Part shown: piece by piece, positions 44,701-52,617 of the stretch | Position numbering within the stretch: the stretch's first letter is position 1 | Layout: each line of letters starts with the position of its first letter | DNA from: an uncultured Prevotellaceae bacterium | Lineage (GTDB): Bacteria > Bacteroidota > Bacteroidia > Bacteroidales > Bacteroidaceae | NCBI GenBank assembly: GCA_947167935.1 | Contig: CAMVJU010000003.1 | Span: 1 to 64,000, forward strand | Reading direction: 5' to 3' | DNA: 64,000 bases | Position numbers and translations under genes: made by a program | Notes under the pieces: generated by a model | Database searches by the model: none | The model's input: the letters and a program-made list of their open reading frames with translations, nothing else | Told to the model about the DNA's origin: nothing

Positions 44701-47327
44701 TCGGCCGTGCCGCTCTCGATGATCTTGTTGCCGCTGAAGATGGCGTACACCACGTGCACGTCCTTGTCGGAGGAGCCCACCTGCACGGTGACGGGCTTGC
44801 CGTCGTTGGGGAACTGCTCGCGGCTGGCGTAGAACCATTTGTGTGTCTCGGTGACAGGTCGCTTGTCGTTGAGCGAGAAGACGATGAAATCCTGCTTGAT
44901 GGTGTCCTCCTGGCAAATGGCCGAGAGGGTGTGGCTGCCGCTCTTGAGCGAGGGCACGGCTACGAGGTCGTTAGTCTTGGCTTCCTGCCAGCTGCCGTTG
45001 TCGAAGCGGTAGCGCACCTTGCCTTCCAGGTCGGCGCCGCCTGCGTTCTGCAGGTGGAAGGCTATCTTCGTCGCGTCTTCGTTCAGCACTTTCTCGGGCA
45101 ATGTGACGCTGAAGGCTGTCTTTCTGTTACCCAAGGGTACCGACATCACGCCCTGATGCGTCTCGCCAGCCTGATCGGTCACGTCGGCGGTGATGACGAA
45201 GTTGTAGAACATGGGATGCTGCGTCTGCGGCACCACGAGGGGGATGTCGGCCGTAAACTGTCCTTTGTCGTCGGTCACGGTCTCGCCTTCGGCCAGCTGC
45301 TCGTCGTTGCTGCCGGTGCCGATGTAGCCGTGCTGCCAGTAGCGCGAGTAGCTCATCCACCAGAAGGCCATGCGGCGCACCACCTTGTACTTCACCGTGG
45401 CGCCCTGCACGGGCACGCCGGCATAGCTGCGCACGTTGCCTGTGGCCACGACGGTGTCGCCAGCCTCATAGTCCTGCGTCACGCGGGGGATGTCCACCTC
45501 GAAGGCAGGCCGCTTGTATTCCTCCACGCGGAACGAGTGCCGCTCTTGTCTGACGTTGATGGTGAACTGTCCGGTCAGGCCCTGCGAGGGCAGCGTGAAG
45601 GATGTCGATGCCGTGCCGAACTCGTCGGTGGTGACGGTCTTTTCCTCCACGACGTCGTAGTTGGCGTCCTTCAGGCGGATGGTGAGCTCCTCGTTGGCCA
45701 ATGCGCGGTTGTCGTTGCCTGCGTAGTTGCGGTAGAGGATGACGGCGGCGTGCACCGTCTGTCCCGGGCGATAGATGCTGCGGTCGGTGAATATTTCTAC
45801 CTTACTGTTATTGTTAACCTCATTGTAATGGTAGCGTCCCCAGTCGTCCATCTCGGGGCAGGCATTGTCGGTCGGGGTGTATGCACGCATACGGAATCTG
45901 CTGGCGTCCTCCTCAGGCTGGTACATGCACTCGCCGTTATTGTCGGTCTTCAGCGTGGCCTTGCCAGCGTGATTACCCCATCCCCAGCGCACCTCCACCG
46001 AGGCGTTCTTCACGGGCTGGCCGGTGGTGGCGTTCACCACGGCGATGCGCTTCGGTCCGCTTTCCTCATTGACTCTGTCGGCCGATGGCAAGGTCAGCGA
46101 CAGTACGCGCAGGTCGCTGACGAAGTAGAGGCTGCGCGAGGTGCGTGTGGCGGGCTGGCTCTCGAACTCCAGCATGTAGACGCCCACGGGCAGGCCGCCA
46201 AGCAGCATCGAGTCGTCGAAGACTTCGTACTCGCGCTTGCCCACGAATTTCTTCGTCTGCGTCATTTCGGGCAGGGCGTGCAGCAGCGGCTTCAGCTTCT
46301 TGTAGTGGTCGGGGTTGGAGGGTTTGAGTTCCGTGGTGCCGTCGACATCCACTTTATACACACGCAAGGTGAGCTCGCTGATGGCACGCAGGTCGGTCAG
46401 CTCGACTTTCTTTTCGCGCTGCGGTATGCTGACGTTTTCCTTCAGCTCTGCGTTGTATTCCGGGGAGGTGATGTCGCGCTGGCGGTTGCGCAGGTAGTTC
46501 ATGCGATGCCACGATCCCCAGCGCTCCAGGGCCATGTTGATGTACTGCCATTTCTGCTCGGCGGTGGCGTCGGTATAGTCTTCCATGTAGTCGTAGCGGT
46601 CGATGGCCAGCTCGCCGCACTCGGGCAGGTCTTGGAATTCGGCAATGAGCGAGTCGAGGCGCTGGATGTGCTTCGATTTGTTCAGCGGCTCGTGCTCGAT
46701 GTCTTCCGGCTCCTCGTTGAGCAGCATGGATTCGCTGGCGAAGAGCACTCCGTGGCGGTTGCCCACCTTCAGATAGTAGTCGCGAAGCTGGCGTGCATGA
46801 CCGGCCGGTATGCCGATGAGGCTCAGCAGGTCATCGCCGAAGTAGCGGCTGTTGTCGCCCTTGATGACGAAGGGCTCATAGTCGGTGGCCTTCACGGCAG
46901 CCAGCTCGTCGGGGTAGGTCATCGCCTTGTCGTAGTATTCCTGGCCTATCTGCTCATGGCGCAGCTCGTCGAGCCAGCTGTTGTGATAGTAGATGTAGCC
47001 CAGCACGGCGTAGTAGACGGCCTGCAACGGGTGGTTGTCGGCAGCCAGCTCGGCACGCTCCTTCAGCTGCTCCACGACGGGTTTCAGCGAGTCGGGTGCC
47101 ACCTCGCATTGCGACTTGGCACGCTGCAGCCAGGCCTTCAGCAGCTGGCCGTAGACCTTCTCCTTCTCGGCTTTCGTCACGATCTTGCCCAGCGCTTCCT
47201 GCTCCGTCTGCGGCAGGTCGTTGTCCTGGGCGTCCTTCACCTGTTTCCACAGGGCGCTGTATGTCTGCGAGAATGTAAACATAGGCATCATCAAACAGAT
47301 TATGGTTGCTAACAATAGTTTTTTCAT
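41742..47327 (-). CDS. alpha-2-macroglobulin family protein
   Basis: The 1861-residue exported protein has a signal peptide from the ATG at 47327, a helical N-terminal region, a carboxypeptidase-like beta domain (about 440-510), MG2 (I-F-T-D-R-S-I-Y-R-P-G-Q-T-V at about 520) and later macroglobulin and alpha/alpha-toroid domains, as in bacterial inhibitors that trap proteases. Two oddities: a SusC-like plug segment E-V-T-V-V-G-Y-G-V-Q-K-K-A-N-L-T-G-S-V near residue 1066, and C-A-M-C-Q where the thioester C-x-E-Q should be (about 1336), so no thioester. Four low-complexity inserts lie in its second half. A TAACTTTG box is at 47381-47388 (minus). Confidence 0.92.
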   Translation of the reverse strand: MKKLLLATIICLMMPMFTFSQTYSALWKQVKDAQDNDLPQTEQEALGKIVTKAEKEKVYGQLLKAWLQRAKSQCEVAPDSLKPVVEQLKERAELAADNHPLQAVYYAVLGYIYYHNSWLDELRHEQIGQEYYDKAMTYPDELAAVKATDYEPFVIKGDNSRYFGDDLLSLIGIPAGHARQLRDYYLKVGNRHGVLFASESMLLNEEPEDIEHEPLNKSKHIQRLDSLIAEFQDLPECGELAIDRYDYMEDYTDATAEQKWQYINMALERWGSWHRMNYLRNRQRDITSPEYNAELKENVSIPQREKKVELTDLRAISELTLRVYKVDVDGTTELKPSNPDHYKKLKPLLHALPEMTQTKKFVGKREYEVFDDSMLLGGLPVGVYMLEFESQPATRTSRSLYFVSDLRVLSLTLPSADRVNEESGPKRIAVVNATTGQPVKNASVEVRWGWGNHAGKATLKTDNNGECMYQPEEDASRFRMRAYTPTDNACPEMDDWGRYHYNEVNNNSKVEIFTDRSIYRPGQTVHAAVILYRNYAGNDNRALANEELTIRLKDANYDVVEEKTVTTDEFGTASTSFTLPSQGLTGQFTINVRQERHSFRVEEYKRPAFEVDIPRVTQDYEAGDTVVATGNVRSYAGVPVQGATVKYKVVRRMAFWWMSYSRYWQHGYIGTGSNDEQLAEGETVTDDKGQFTADIPLVVPQTQHPMFYNFVITADVTDQAGETHQGVMSVPLGNRKTAFSVTLPEKVLNEDATKIAFHLQNAGGADLEGKVRYRFDNGSWQEAKTNDLVAVPSLKSGSHTLSAICQEDTIKQDFIVFSLNDKRPVTETHKWFYASREQFPNDGKPVTVQVGSSDKDVHVVYAIFSGNKIIESGTADISNELINRKFVYKEEYAHGLLLTYGWVKDGEYYIHHTTIQKPLPDKHLNVKWKTFRNRLTPGQQEEWTLTVVKPDGTPADAQLMATLYDKSLDQLYAHSWSLVPPTRLNYVYTCWSMASWDRINAYGSKTFASLNVPPLRYSRFDYDVFPSYSYYSRNRGIMRMAKSNNLEEVLYDVAEYEAAADDEDSNSLNEVTVVGYGVQKKANLTGSVTVVKDEEEPKQAEVQMRENLQETAFFMPQLVTDATGTVSLKFTLPESLTTWRFMGIAHTKDMMYGQISDEAVARKDVMIQPNMPRFLRQDDEGSISARVMNMSDKPIKGTAMLQLLDPETEKIVYEQKQQVSVADSSTTAVTFSVAPSTFHHQPSTLLIARVSISTPTHSDGEQHYLPILPSTERVTVTVPFTQIAPGTKEIDLTKIISPSTLHTSPSTTLTVEYTNNPAWLMIQALPAVGHPLDDCAMCQATSYYANVIGRHILAQNPTAKNVFEQWKRDTSHLSPLTSHLQKNEELKDLLLNETPWVMDANREQDQKQQLALFFDKNAIDMRLSSAVKKLNGLQNEDGSWSWWPGMNGSPLITTSVTEMLVRLNKMTEAQDETEEMLDNAFSYLGNDIVELVKEMKKEERKGHKQSFPTFRALQWLYICTIDGRELPKDVADANAYLTNLLKKETKNQTIYEKALSAIILENKTYVKSLKEWTVYREDMGRYYDTQRAGYSWRDYKMPTQVAAIEAMKLLTPDDTVTITEMQRWLLQQKRTQAWDTPLNSVDAIYAFLNGNSQALAPQAKTELCIDNKPINTSDATAGIGYVKTCVPLGDKAPSMFTAKKTSTGTSWGAVYAQFTQPTRDIADQQSGISVKRELYTEGNLTPLTSQPSPLKVGDKVIVRTTIEADRDYDFVQLADKRAACMEPVKQLSGYNWREGYYCTPKDYATSYFFDLLPKGRHIIETEYYIDRTGTYETGTCTVQCAYSPEFHGTTKSITIQVKDKE

Positions 47328-47446
47328 ATCGAGTAGGTAATTTTGTTGTCTTAAAAAGAGATACAATAGTTTTGCTATTGCAAAGTTACAAAAAAAATTC
47401 TGCGGTTAAGATTATATCCCGAAAATATTAGAAAGTTTAACGATTG

Positions 47447-47510
47447 GCGAACGCCATTTTCTTTTTTGCGAACGCCTTTTTCATTTTTGCGAACGCATTT
47501 TTCATTTTTC
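47447..47510. repeat. three tandem 21-bp repeats (GCGAACGC...TTTTT)
   Basis: GCGAACGC begins at 47447, 47468 and 47489, each followed by a T-rich arm (CATTTTCTTTTTT and variants). The period of exactly 21 bp is the same as that of the unrelated repeat at 20191. No gene is found in 47328-47735. Confidence 0.8.
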
Positions 47511-47608
47511 TATTGCTTCGCCACATGCTAAGCAGACCAGCAAGTGATGTGGTCAAAGTGGTCATGGTCATTTTGGTCAAAATGAGTTTCGGGATTCGGT
47601 CATTTGCT

Positions 47609-47644
47609 CACTATATATAAATAATATATTATTTATATATAGTG
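47609..47644. repeat. 36-bp perfect AT-rich palindrome
   Basis: The 18 bases 47609-47626 (CACTATATATAAATAATA) are exactly complementary to 47627-47644, with no loop. It is flanked by GGTCATGGTCATTTTGGTCAAAA (47561-47583) on the left and the inverted TTTTGACCAAATGACC series on the right (GACCAAAT three and a half times, 47674-47701), so the whole block can fold into one large cruciform. Confidence 0.85.
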
Positions 47645-47735
47645 GCGGATTTTGACAACCAGAAAACGATTTTGACCAAATGACCAAATGACCAAATGAC
47701 CGCGAAGGAGGGTGAACTATGTCTTTGTGATGTGT

Positions 47736-48644
47736 CTATAACATCCAGACAATCAGTGGGATAGATAGCATGGACAGTAGGGTGGTGATGAAGGTCAACT
47801 CTGCCATCAAGGTTGTGTCACGGTCATATTTCAGGCAAAGAATGGTGCCGTAGGTGGCCACAGGCATGGCAATTACCACCGTGTTGATGCCTGTCACGAA
47901 GGGGTCGAAGCCCAAAAATCGGCAAAAGAAATGCACGCCAATGGGTAAAATCAGCAGTCGACAGAGCGTGGTGGCATAGACCGTCACATTGCCCATGAAG
48001 GCCCGCAGCGGCAGTTGCGACATCGACGAACCGATGATCAGCAGGGCGGCCGGCACCGTGATGTTGCCAATCATCGTCAGGGGCTGACTGACGAAGCCGG
48101 GGATGTTGTCGATGCCCAGGGCCACGATGAGCATTGATAGATAGGCCGAGAACATCGGCGTGCTGTAGAGCACCTTCTTGTTGAAATGTTTACGGTCGGA
48201 GCTCTCGCCGCCTGTAATCATCATCGTGCCGATGGTGAAGACGGCAAACGTGTTCACCACGTTGAGCACGGCGGCATAGAACACCGCCTGATGGCCGAAG
48301 ATGCTCGCCACCACGGGATAGCCCATGAAACCGACGTTGCCGAATACCAGCGCGAAGGCTATGATGCCGCGGTCGGTTATCTTGCGTGTGAGGATGCGCG
48401 ACAGCCCCAGGGCCGCCGCCGTCAGCACCACGTAGGTTAGGGCACTGATGCCTAGCAGCGGCAGGATGTACTGACGGTCGGGCAGCTCGCCGTCCATCGA
48501 GGACGACAGAATCAGCGCCGGACAGGTGATATTGATGACCAGGCGCGACAGCTGCCTGTCGAACTCGCTTCCCAAATAGCCCAGTTTGCCCGCCACGAAA
48601 CCCACGATGACGATGGCAAAGAGCGTGAACATCACTTCAAACAT
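47736..48644 (-). CDS. AEC-family transporter (auxin efflux carrier/malate permease type)
   Basis: The 302-residue protein has about ten transmembrane helices in two inverted halves, with the family patterns V-G-F-V-A-G-K-L-G-Y-L, N-I-T-C-P-A-L-I and F-G-N-V-G-F-M-G-Y-P (first half), and I-A-M-P-V-A-T-Y-G (second half). Bacterial members export or exchange organic acids such as malate. I start at the ATG at 48644 because the promoter ends only 5 nt before it; the longer frame up to 48740 would be upstream of transcription. Substrate unknown. Confidence 0.9.
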   Translation of the reverse strand: MFEVMFTLFAIVIVGFVAGKLGYLGSEFDRQLSRLVINITCPALILSSSMDGELPDRQYILPLLGISALTYVVLTAAALGLSRILTRKITDRGIIAFALVFGNVGFMGYPVVASIFGHQAVFYAAVLNVVNTFAVFTIGTMMITGGESSDRKHFNKKVLYSTPMFSAYLSMLIVALGIDNIPGFVSQPLTMIGNITVPAALLIIGSSMSQLPLRAFMGNVTVYATTLCRLLILPIGVHFFCRFLGFDPFVTGINTVVIAMPVATYGTILCLKYDRDTTLMAELTFITTLLSMLSIPLIVWML

Positions 48645-48648
48645 GCTG

Positions 48649-48680
48649 CAAAGGTAATGCAAATCTGAAGAAGATGCAAA
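48649..48680 (-). promoter_or_regulatory. promoter of the AEC transporter, probably leaderless
   Basis: Minus strand: TTTG (48680-48677), 20-nt spacer, TACCTTTG (48656-48649), with 4 nt between it and the ATG. Transcription would start at or next to the start codon. Confidence 0.7.
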
Positions 48681-48789
48681 TAATTTTGTGTCATTTTGTC
48701 CTATCTTGCTGACTTTCTGACGGCTCGGGGGCGATGGCACGTCGTTTGTCTCTATGTAGGCAGAAACAAATTAAAGAAAGGAGAACAAC

Positions 48790-51294
48790 ATGACACTCGA
48801 CAAATTTACAATCAAGGCGCAGGAGACCGTGCAGCAAGCCGTCAACCTGGCGCAGCAGAACGGCCAGCAGGGCATCGAGCCTGTGCATCTGATGCTGGCC
48901 CTTATCGACAAGGCCCGCGACGTCGTGGGCTTCGTCTTCCAGAAGCTGGGCGTGAACATGGGGCAGGTTCAGATGCTCTGTCAGCAGGACTTGCAGCACC
49001 TCGCACGTGTGCAGGGAGGTGAACCTTATCTTTCGAACGACAGCAACAAGGTGCTGATGAAGGCGCAGGAAATCTCCCAGCAGCTGGGCGATGAGTTCGT
49101 TTCTTGCGAGCCAATTCTAATGGCTCTCCTCGAAGTGAACTCTACCGTGAGCCGTATCCTCAAGGATGCTGGCGCCAATCAGAAGGACATGAAGCAGGCC
49201 GTGCTTGAGCTGCGTCAGGGCCAGAAAGTGCAATCGCAGAGCGCCGACGACAACTATCAGTCGCTGGAGAAATACGCCAAGAACCTGGTCAGCATGGCAC
49301 GTGCCGGCAAGCTCGACCCTGTCATCGGCCGCGACGACGAGATACGCCGTCTGCTGCAGATCCTGTCGCGTCGCACGAAGAACAATCCCATCCTCATCGG
49401 CGAGCCTGGCACGGGTAAGACCGCCATCGTAGAGGGCCTGGCAGGCCGAATCGTCCGTGGCGATGTGCCTGAGAATCTGAAGGATAAGCAGGTCTATTCG
49501 CTCGACATGGGTGCGCTGGTGGCCGGTGCGAAGTACAAGGGCGAGTTCGAGGAGCGCCTCAAGAGCGTCATCGGCGAGGTGACACGCAGCGAGGGCCGCA
49601 TCATCCTCTTCATCGACGAGATTCACACGCTCGTAGGAGCGGGTGGGGGAGAAGGTGCTATGGACGCCGCCAACATTCTCAAGCCCGCATTGGCACGTGG
49701 CGAGCTGCGCGCCATCGGTGCTACGACGCTGAACGAATACCAGAAGTATTTCGAGAAGGATAAGGCGTTAGAGCGTCGTTTTCAGACAGTTATGGTAGAC
49801 GAGCCCGACGAGCTTTCCGCCATCTCTATCCTTCGCGGATTGAAGGAACGCTACGAGAACCATCACAAGGTGCGTATCCAGGACGATGCCTGCATCGCCG
49901 CCGTGAAGCTCTCTGAGCGCTACATCACCGAGCGTTTCCTGCCCGACAAGGCCATCGACCTGATGGATGAGGCAGCCGCCAAGCTGCGCATGGAGCGCGA
50001 CAGCGTGCCTGAGGAGCTCGACGAGATCAGCCGCCGACTGGCTCAGCTCGAGATTGAGCGCGAAGCCATCAAGCGCGAGAACGACGAGCCGAAGATTGCG
50101 CAGCTCGACAAAGAGATTGCCGAGCTGAAGGATCAGGAGTCGCAGTTCCGTGCTCGTTGGGAAGGCGAGCGCCAGCTGGTGAACCAGATTCAGCAGGACA
50201 AGCAGCAGATGGAGCAGCTGAAATATGAGGCTGAACGCGCCGAGCGCGAGGGCAACTACGGAAAGGTGGCCGAGATTCGCTACGGAAAGATGAAGGAGCT
50301 GGAGGCGCACATCGCCGCCATTCAGCAGCAATTGAATTCGAAGGAGGAGACGAAGCTGGTGCGCGAGGAGGTGACTGCCGACGACATCGCCGAGGTGGTC
50401 AGCCGCTGGACGGGCATCCCCGTCAGCCGCATGATGCAGAGCGAGCGCGAAAAGCTGCTCCACCTGGAAGAGGAACTGCACAAGCGCGTCATCGGTCAGA
50501 ACGATGCCATCACCGCCGTCAGCGACGCCGTGCGCCGCAGCCGTGCAGGCCTGCAAGACCCCAAGCGGCCTATCGCATCGTTCATCTTCATGGGAACGAC
50601 GGGCGTCGGCAAGACCGAGCTGGCAAAGGCTCTGGCCGAATACCTCTTCAACGACGAGACGATGATGACGCGTATCGACATGAGCGAATATCAGGAGAAG
50701 CACACCGTGTCAAGGCTTATCGGCGCTCCTCCGGGCTATGTCGGCTATGACGAGGGCGGACAGCTGACCGAGGCCGTGCGTCGCAAGCCTTACAGCGTGG
50801 TGCTCTTCGACGAGATCGAGAAGGCCCATCCCGACGTGTTCAATATCCTGTTGCAGGTGCTCGACGACGGGCGTCTGACGGATAACAAGGGACGCACGGC
50901 CGACTTCAAGAACACCATCATCATTATGACCAGCAACGCCACCCGCGAACAGCTGCGCATGGTGATGCGTCCGGAGTTCCTCAACCGTATCGACGAGATT
51001 ATCACCTTCCAGCAATTGTCGAAAGAAGAGATAGAACGTGTTGTGCGATTGCAACTTACGCGCGTACAAAAAATGCTGGAACCGCAGGGATTCCAGCTAC
51101 AGGTCAGCGACCACGCCGTGAAATGGCTGGCGCAGGAAGGCTACGACCCCGACATGGGTGCCCGTCCTGTGAAGCGCGCCATCCAGCACTACGTCCTCAA
51201 CGATCTGTCGAAGAAACTGCTGGCCGACGAAATCAGCCGCGAGCGGCCCATCGTCATCGACGAGTTCGGCGACGGCCTGGTCTTCCACAACTAA
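48790..51294 (+). CDS. clpB: disaggregase ClpB
   Basis: ClpB is the hexameric Hsp100 that frees proteins from aggregates together with DnaK. The 834 residues hold the Clp N domain (1-145), NBD1 ([16 protein letters not shown]), the coiled-coil middle domain (about 400-525, charged heptads) and NBD2 ([19 protein letters not shown]). It is about 25-30 residues shorter than usual, mainly because only ten residues separate M-T-S-N from R-P-E-F-L-N-R-I-D, where others have about thirty. A rare SD-like AAAGGAG lies 7 nt before the ATG. Confidence 0.95.
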   Translation: MTLDKFTIKAQETVQQAVNLAQQNGQQGIEPVHLMLALIDKARDVVGFVFQKLGVNMGQVQMLCQQDLQHLARVQGGEPYLSNDSNKVLMKAQEISQQLGDEFVSCEPILMALLEVNSTVSRILKDAGANQKDMKQAVLELRQGQKVQSQSADDNYQSLEKYAKNLVSMARAGKLDPVIGRDDEIRRLLQILSRRTKNNPILIGEPGTGKTAIVEGLAGRIVRGDVPENLKDKQVYSLDMGALVAGAKYKGEFEERLKSVIGEVTRSEGRIILFIDEIHTLVGAGGGEGAMDAANILKPALARGELRAIGATTLNEYQKYFEKDKALERRFQTVMVDEPDELSAISILRGLKERYENHHKVRIQDDACIAAVKLSERYITERFLPDKAIDLMDEAAAKLRMERDSVPEELDEISRRLAQLEIEREAIKRENDEPKIAQLDKEIAELKDQESQFRARWEGERQLVNQIQQDKQQMEQLKYEAERAEREGNYGKVAEIRYGKMKELEAHIAAIQQQLNSKEETKLVREEVTADDIAEVVSRWTGIPVSRMMQSEREKLLHLEEELHKRVIGQNDAITAVSDAVRRSRAGLQDPKRPIASFIFMGTTGVGKTELAKALAEYLFNDETMMTRIDMSEYQEKHTVSRLIGAPPGYVGYDEGGQLTEAVRRKPYSVVLFDEIEKAHPDVFNILLQVLDDGRLTDNKGRTADFKNTIIIMTSNATREQLRMVMRPEFLNRIDEIITFQQLSKEEIERVVRLQLTRVQKMLEPQGFQLQVSDHAVKWLAQEGYDPDMGARPVKRAIQHYVLNDLSKKLLADEISRERPIVIDEFGDGLVFHN

Positions 51295-51295
51295 A

Positions 51296-51358
51296 AATAC
51301 CCGGGCTGAAAAATTAGCTCGGGTATTGTCCGGCCGAAAAAAGGGCCCGTTGCCGGAC
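51296..51358. terminator. paired hairpins between clpB and the kinase gene
   Basis: AATACCCGGGCT (51296-51307) pairs with 51316-51327, and GTCCGGC (51328-51334) with 51352-51358. The region closes two convergent genes and probably ends both transcripts; T runs are short, so efficiency is uncertain. Confidence 0.6.
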
Positions 51359-51359
51359 G

Positions 51360-52505
51360 TTATTCTGCGAGAAAACGGGCTCCGTCGTCTGGTTTCACCC
51401 AGAACACTTGAAAAGTCTTCTCGTATTCTGGGAATTGATTGAGGTAACGCTCGGTGAGCTTTGCCTCAATCTCTTTTTTGTAGGCAGGGTCGACGAGGGC
51501 GATGCAGGCACCCTTGAAACCGGCTCCCGAGAAACGGCCACCCCAAACGCCAGGCAGTTCGCGCATCGCCTCATAGATGGCAATCAGCTCGGCGCTGCCA
51601 CATTCGTAGTTGTGGATGGAGCTTTCGCAGGAATCGAAGGAAAGCTTTCCAAACAGCTTCATATTTCCTGTTTCCCAAGCAGTTACGCCTTGGCGTACGC
51701 GACGGTATTCGCTGTAAAAATGCTCGGCACGACGGGCGAAACGGGCAGGCATGGCGATGCGCGTCTTCTCAAACGTAGCCTTGGGAATGTCGCGGAGGAA
51801 GGTCTTGTCGAAGGTCTTCAGCGGTTGGTCGGTATAGGCCAGCATGTTCCACGCAGCCGTCTTGCACTCGTAGACGCGCAAGTTGTAGTCGCTGTTCACC
51901 AACGAGCGCGTCAGGCCCGAGAAGAAGATGCCGATCTCGAAGTCGGGCATGTCGGGATGGCGCTTGATGATGCGATATTCGTTGCTGTCGCAGTCGAGGA
52001 AGAGCAGGCCGTCCTTGTTGCCCAGGGCGATGCATGCCTGGTCGAGCAGGCCGTTGTTCAGGCCGATGTATTCGCGCTCAGCCTCAGAGGCAATTTTCAC
52101 CACTTCAAAGGGCTGCAGGGTGATGTCGTTGGCCTTAGCCAGAGCCATCACATAGGCCACGAGTACGGCGGCGCTGCTCGACAGGCCGCCAACGGGCAGC
52201 GAGCCCTGTATGACGCCCTCGATGCCGTGACGCAGTTCAAAGCGCTTGCGCAGGGCATACTTCGCACCGCGGGCATAGTCGCCCCAATGGTGTTCCCTCA
52301 CTTGCGAGGGCTTGCTGACTTGGAATTCCACGTCGCCCTCGAAAGTCTTGGACGATAATTTCACTACGTCGTCTTCTCTGACGTTAAACCACAGGTCGAC
52401 GCCCTTGTCGATGGCGAAGCCCGTCACCAGACCGTGCTGGTGGTCGACATGTGCACCCAACGGACACACGCGATAGGGAGAAAAAATGTGATATTGATAG
52501 TTCAT
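51360..52505 (-). CDS. GHMP sugar kinase, galactokinase/galacturonokinase-like
   Basis: The 381-residue protein has the galactokinase layout: signature P-Y-R-V-C-P-L-G-A-H-V-D-H-Q-H-G (10-25), ATP loop G-G-L-S-S-S-A-A (106-113), the base Asp in N-G-L-L-D-Q (155) and G-R-F-S-G-A-G-F-K-G near the end. The first signature differs from normal galactokinases (G-E-H-T-D-Y-N) and instead has the P-L-G-A-H-x-D-H-Q form I know from plant galacturonokinase; E-Y-x-G-L-x-N-G and S-G-L near 190 agree. It should phosphorylate C1 of a sugar, perhaps galacturonate or an amino/lactyl sugar. It is divergent from the GT-DUF4922 gene with a mirrored promoter. Confidence 0.85.
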   Translation of the reverse strand: MNYQYHIFSPYRVCPLGAHVDHQHGLVTGFAIDKGVDLWFNVREDDVVKLSSKTFEGDVEFQVSKPSQVREHHWGDYARGAKYALRKRFELRHGIEGVIQGSLPVGGLSSSAAVLVAYVMALAKANDITLQPFEVVKIASEAEREYIGLNNGLLDQACIALGNKDGLLFLDCDSNEYRIIKRHPDMPDFEIGIFFSGLTRSLVNSDYNLRVYECKTAAWNMLAYTDQPLKTFDKTFLRDIPKATFEKTRIAMPARFARRAEHFYSEYRRVRQGVTAWETGNMKLFGKLSFDSCESSIHNYECGSAELIAIYEAMRELPGVWGGRFSGAGFKGACIALVDPAYKKEIEAKLTERYLNQFPEYEKTFQVFWVKPDDGARFLAE

Positions 52506-52508
52506 GTG

Positions 52509-52603
52509 TGCAAAAGTAAGCATTTGCATCCGAATGAGCAAAAAAAGACGCAGAAAATATGGAGATTTCTTCGTTTAATCGTCGGGAAATGCTTACTTTT
52601 GCA
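52509..52603. promoter_or_regulatory. mirrored divergent promoters with 17-bp inverted repeat
   Basis: AAATGCTTACTTTTGCA (52587-52603) is exactly repeated in inverted form at 52509-52525. Each copy contains a TACTTTTG -7 box (52594-52601 plus; 52518-52511 minus). The minus promoter also has TTTG at a 20-nt spacing (52542-52539) and ends 5 nt before the kinase ATG. The shared sequence extends beyond the -7 box, so a common regulator of both genes is possible. Confidence 0.7.
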
Positions 52604-52617
52604 GGAAAATAGCTAAC

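Noticed and set aside
44406..47312. 968-codon open frame antisense to the macroglobulin gene
   Set aside because: It exists because the coding strand avoids certain codons; the protein is Val/His/Gly-rich without domains, and the opposite frame has signal peptide and MG2 motifs.
47447..47705. Possible replication origin with iterons
   Set aside because: No initiator gene (dnaA, rep) or DnaA boxes seen nearby; kept only as an unexplained repeat region.
49768..50703. 311-codon frame antisense to clpB
   Set aside because: Shadow of a highly conserved gene; Leu/His-rich composition and no family resemblance.
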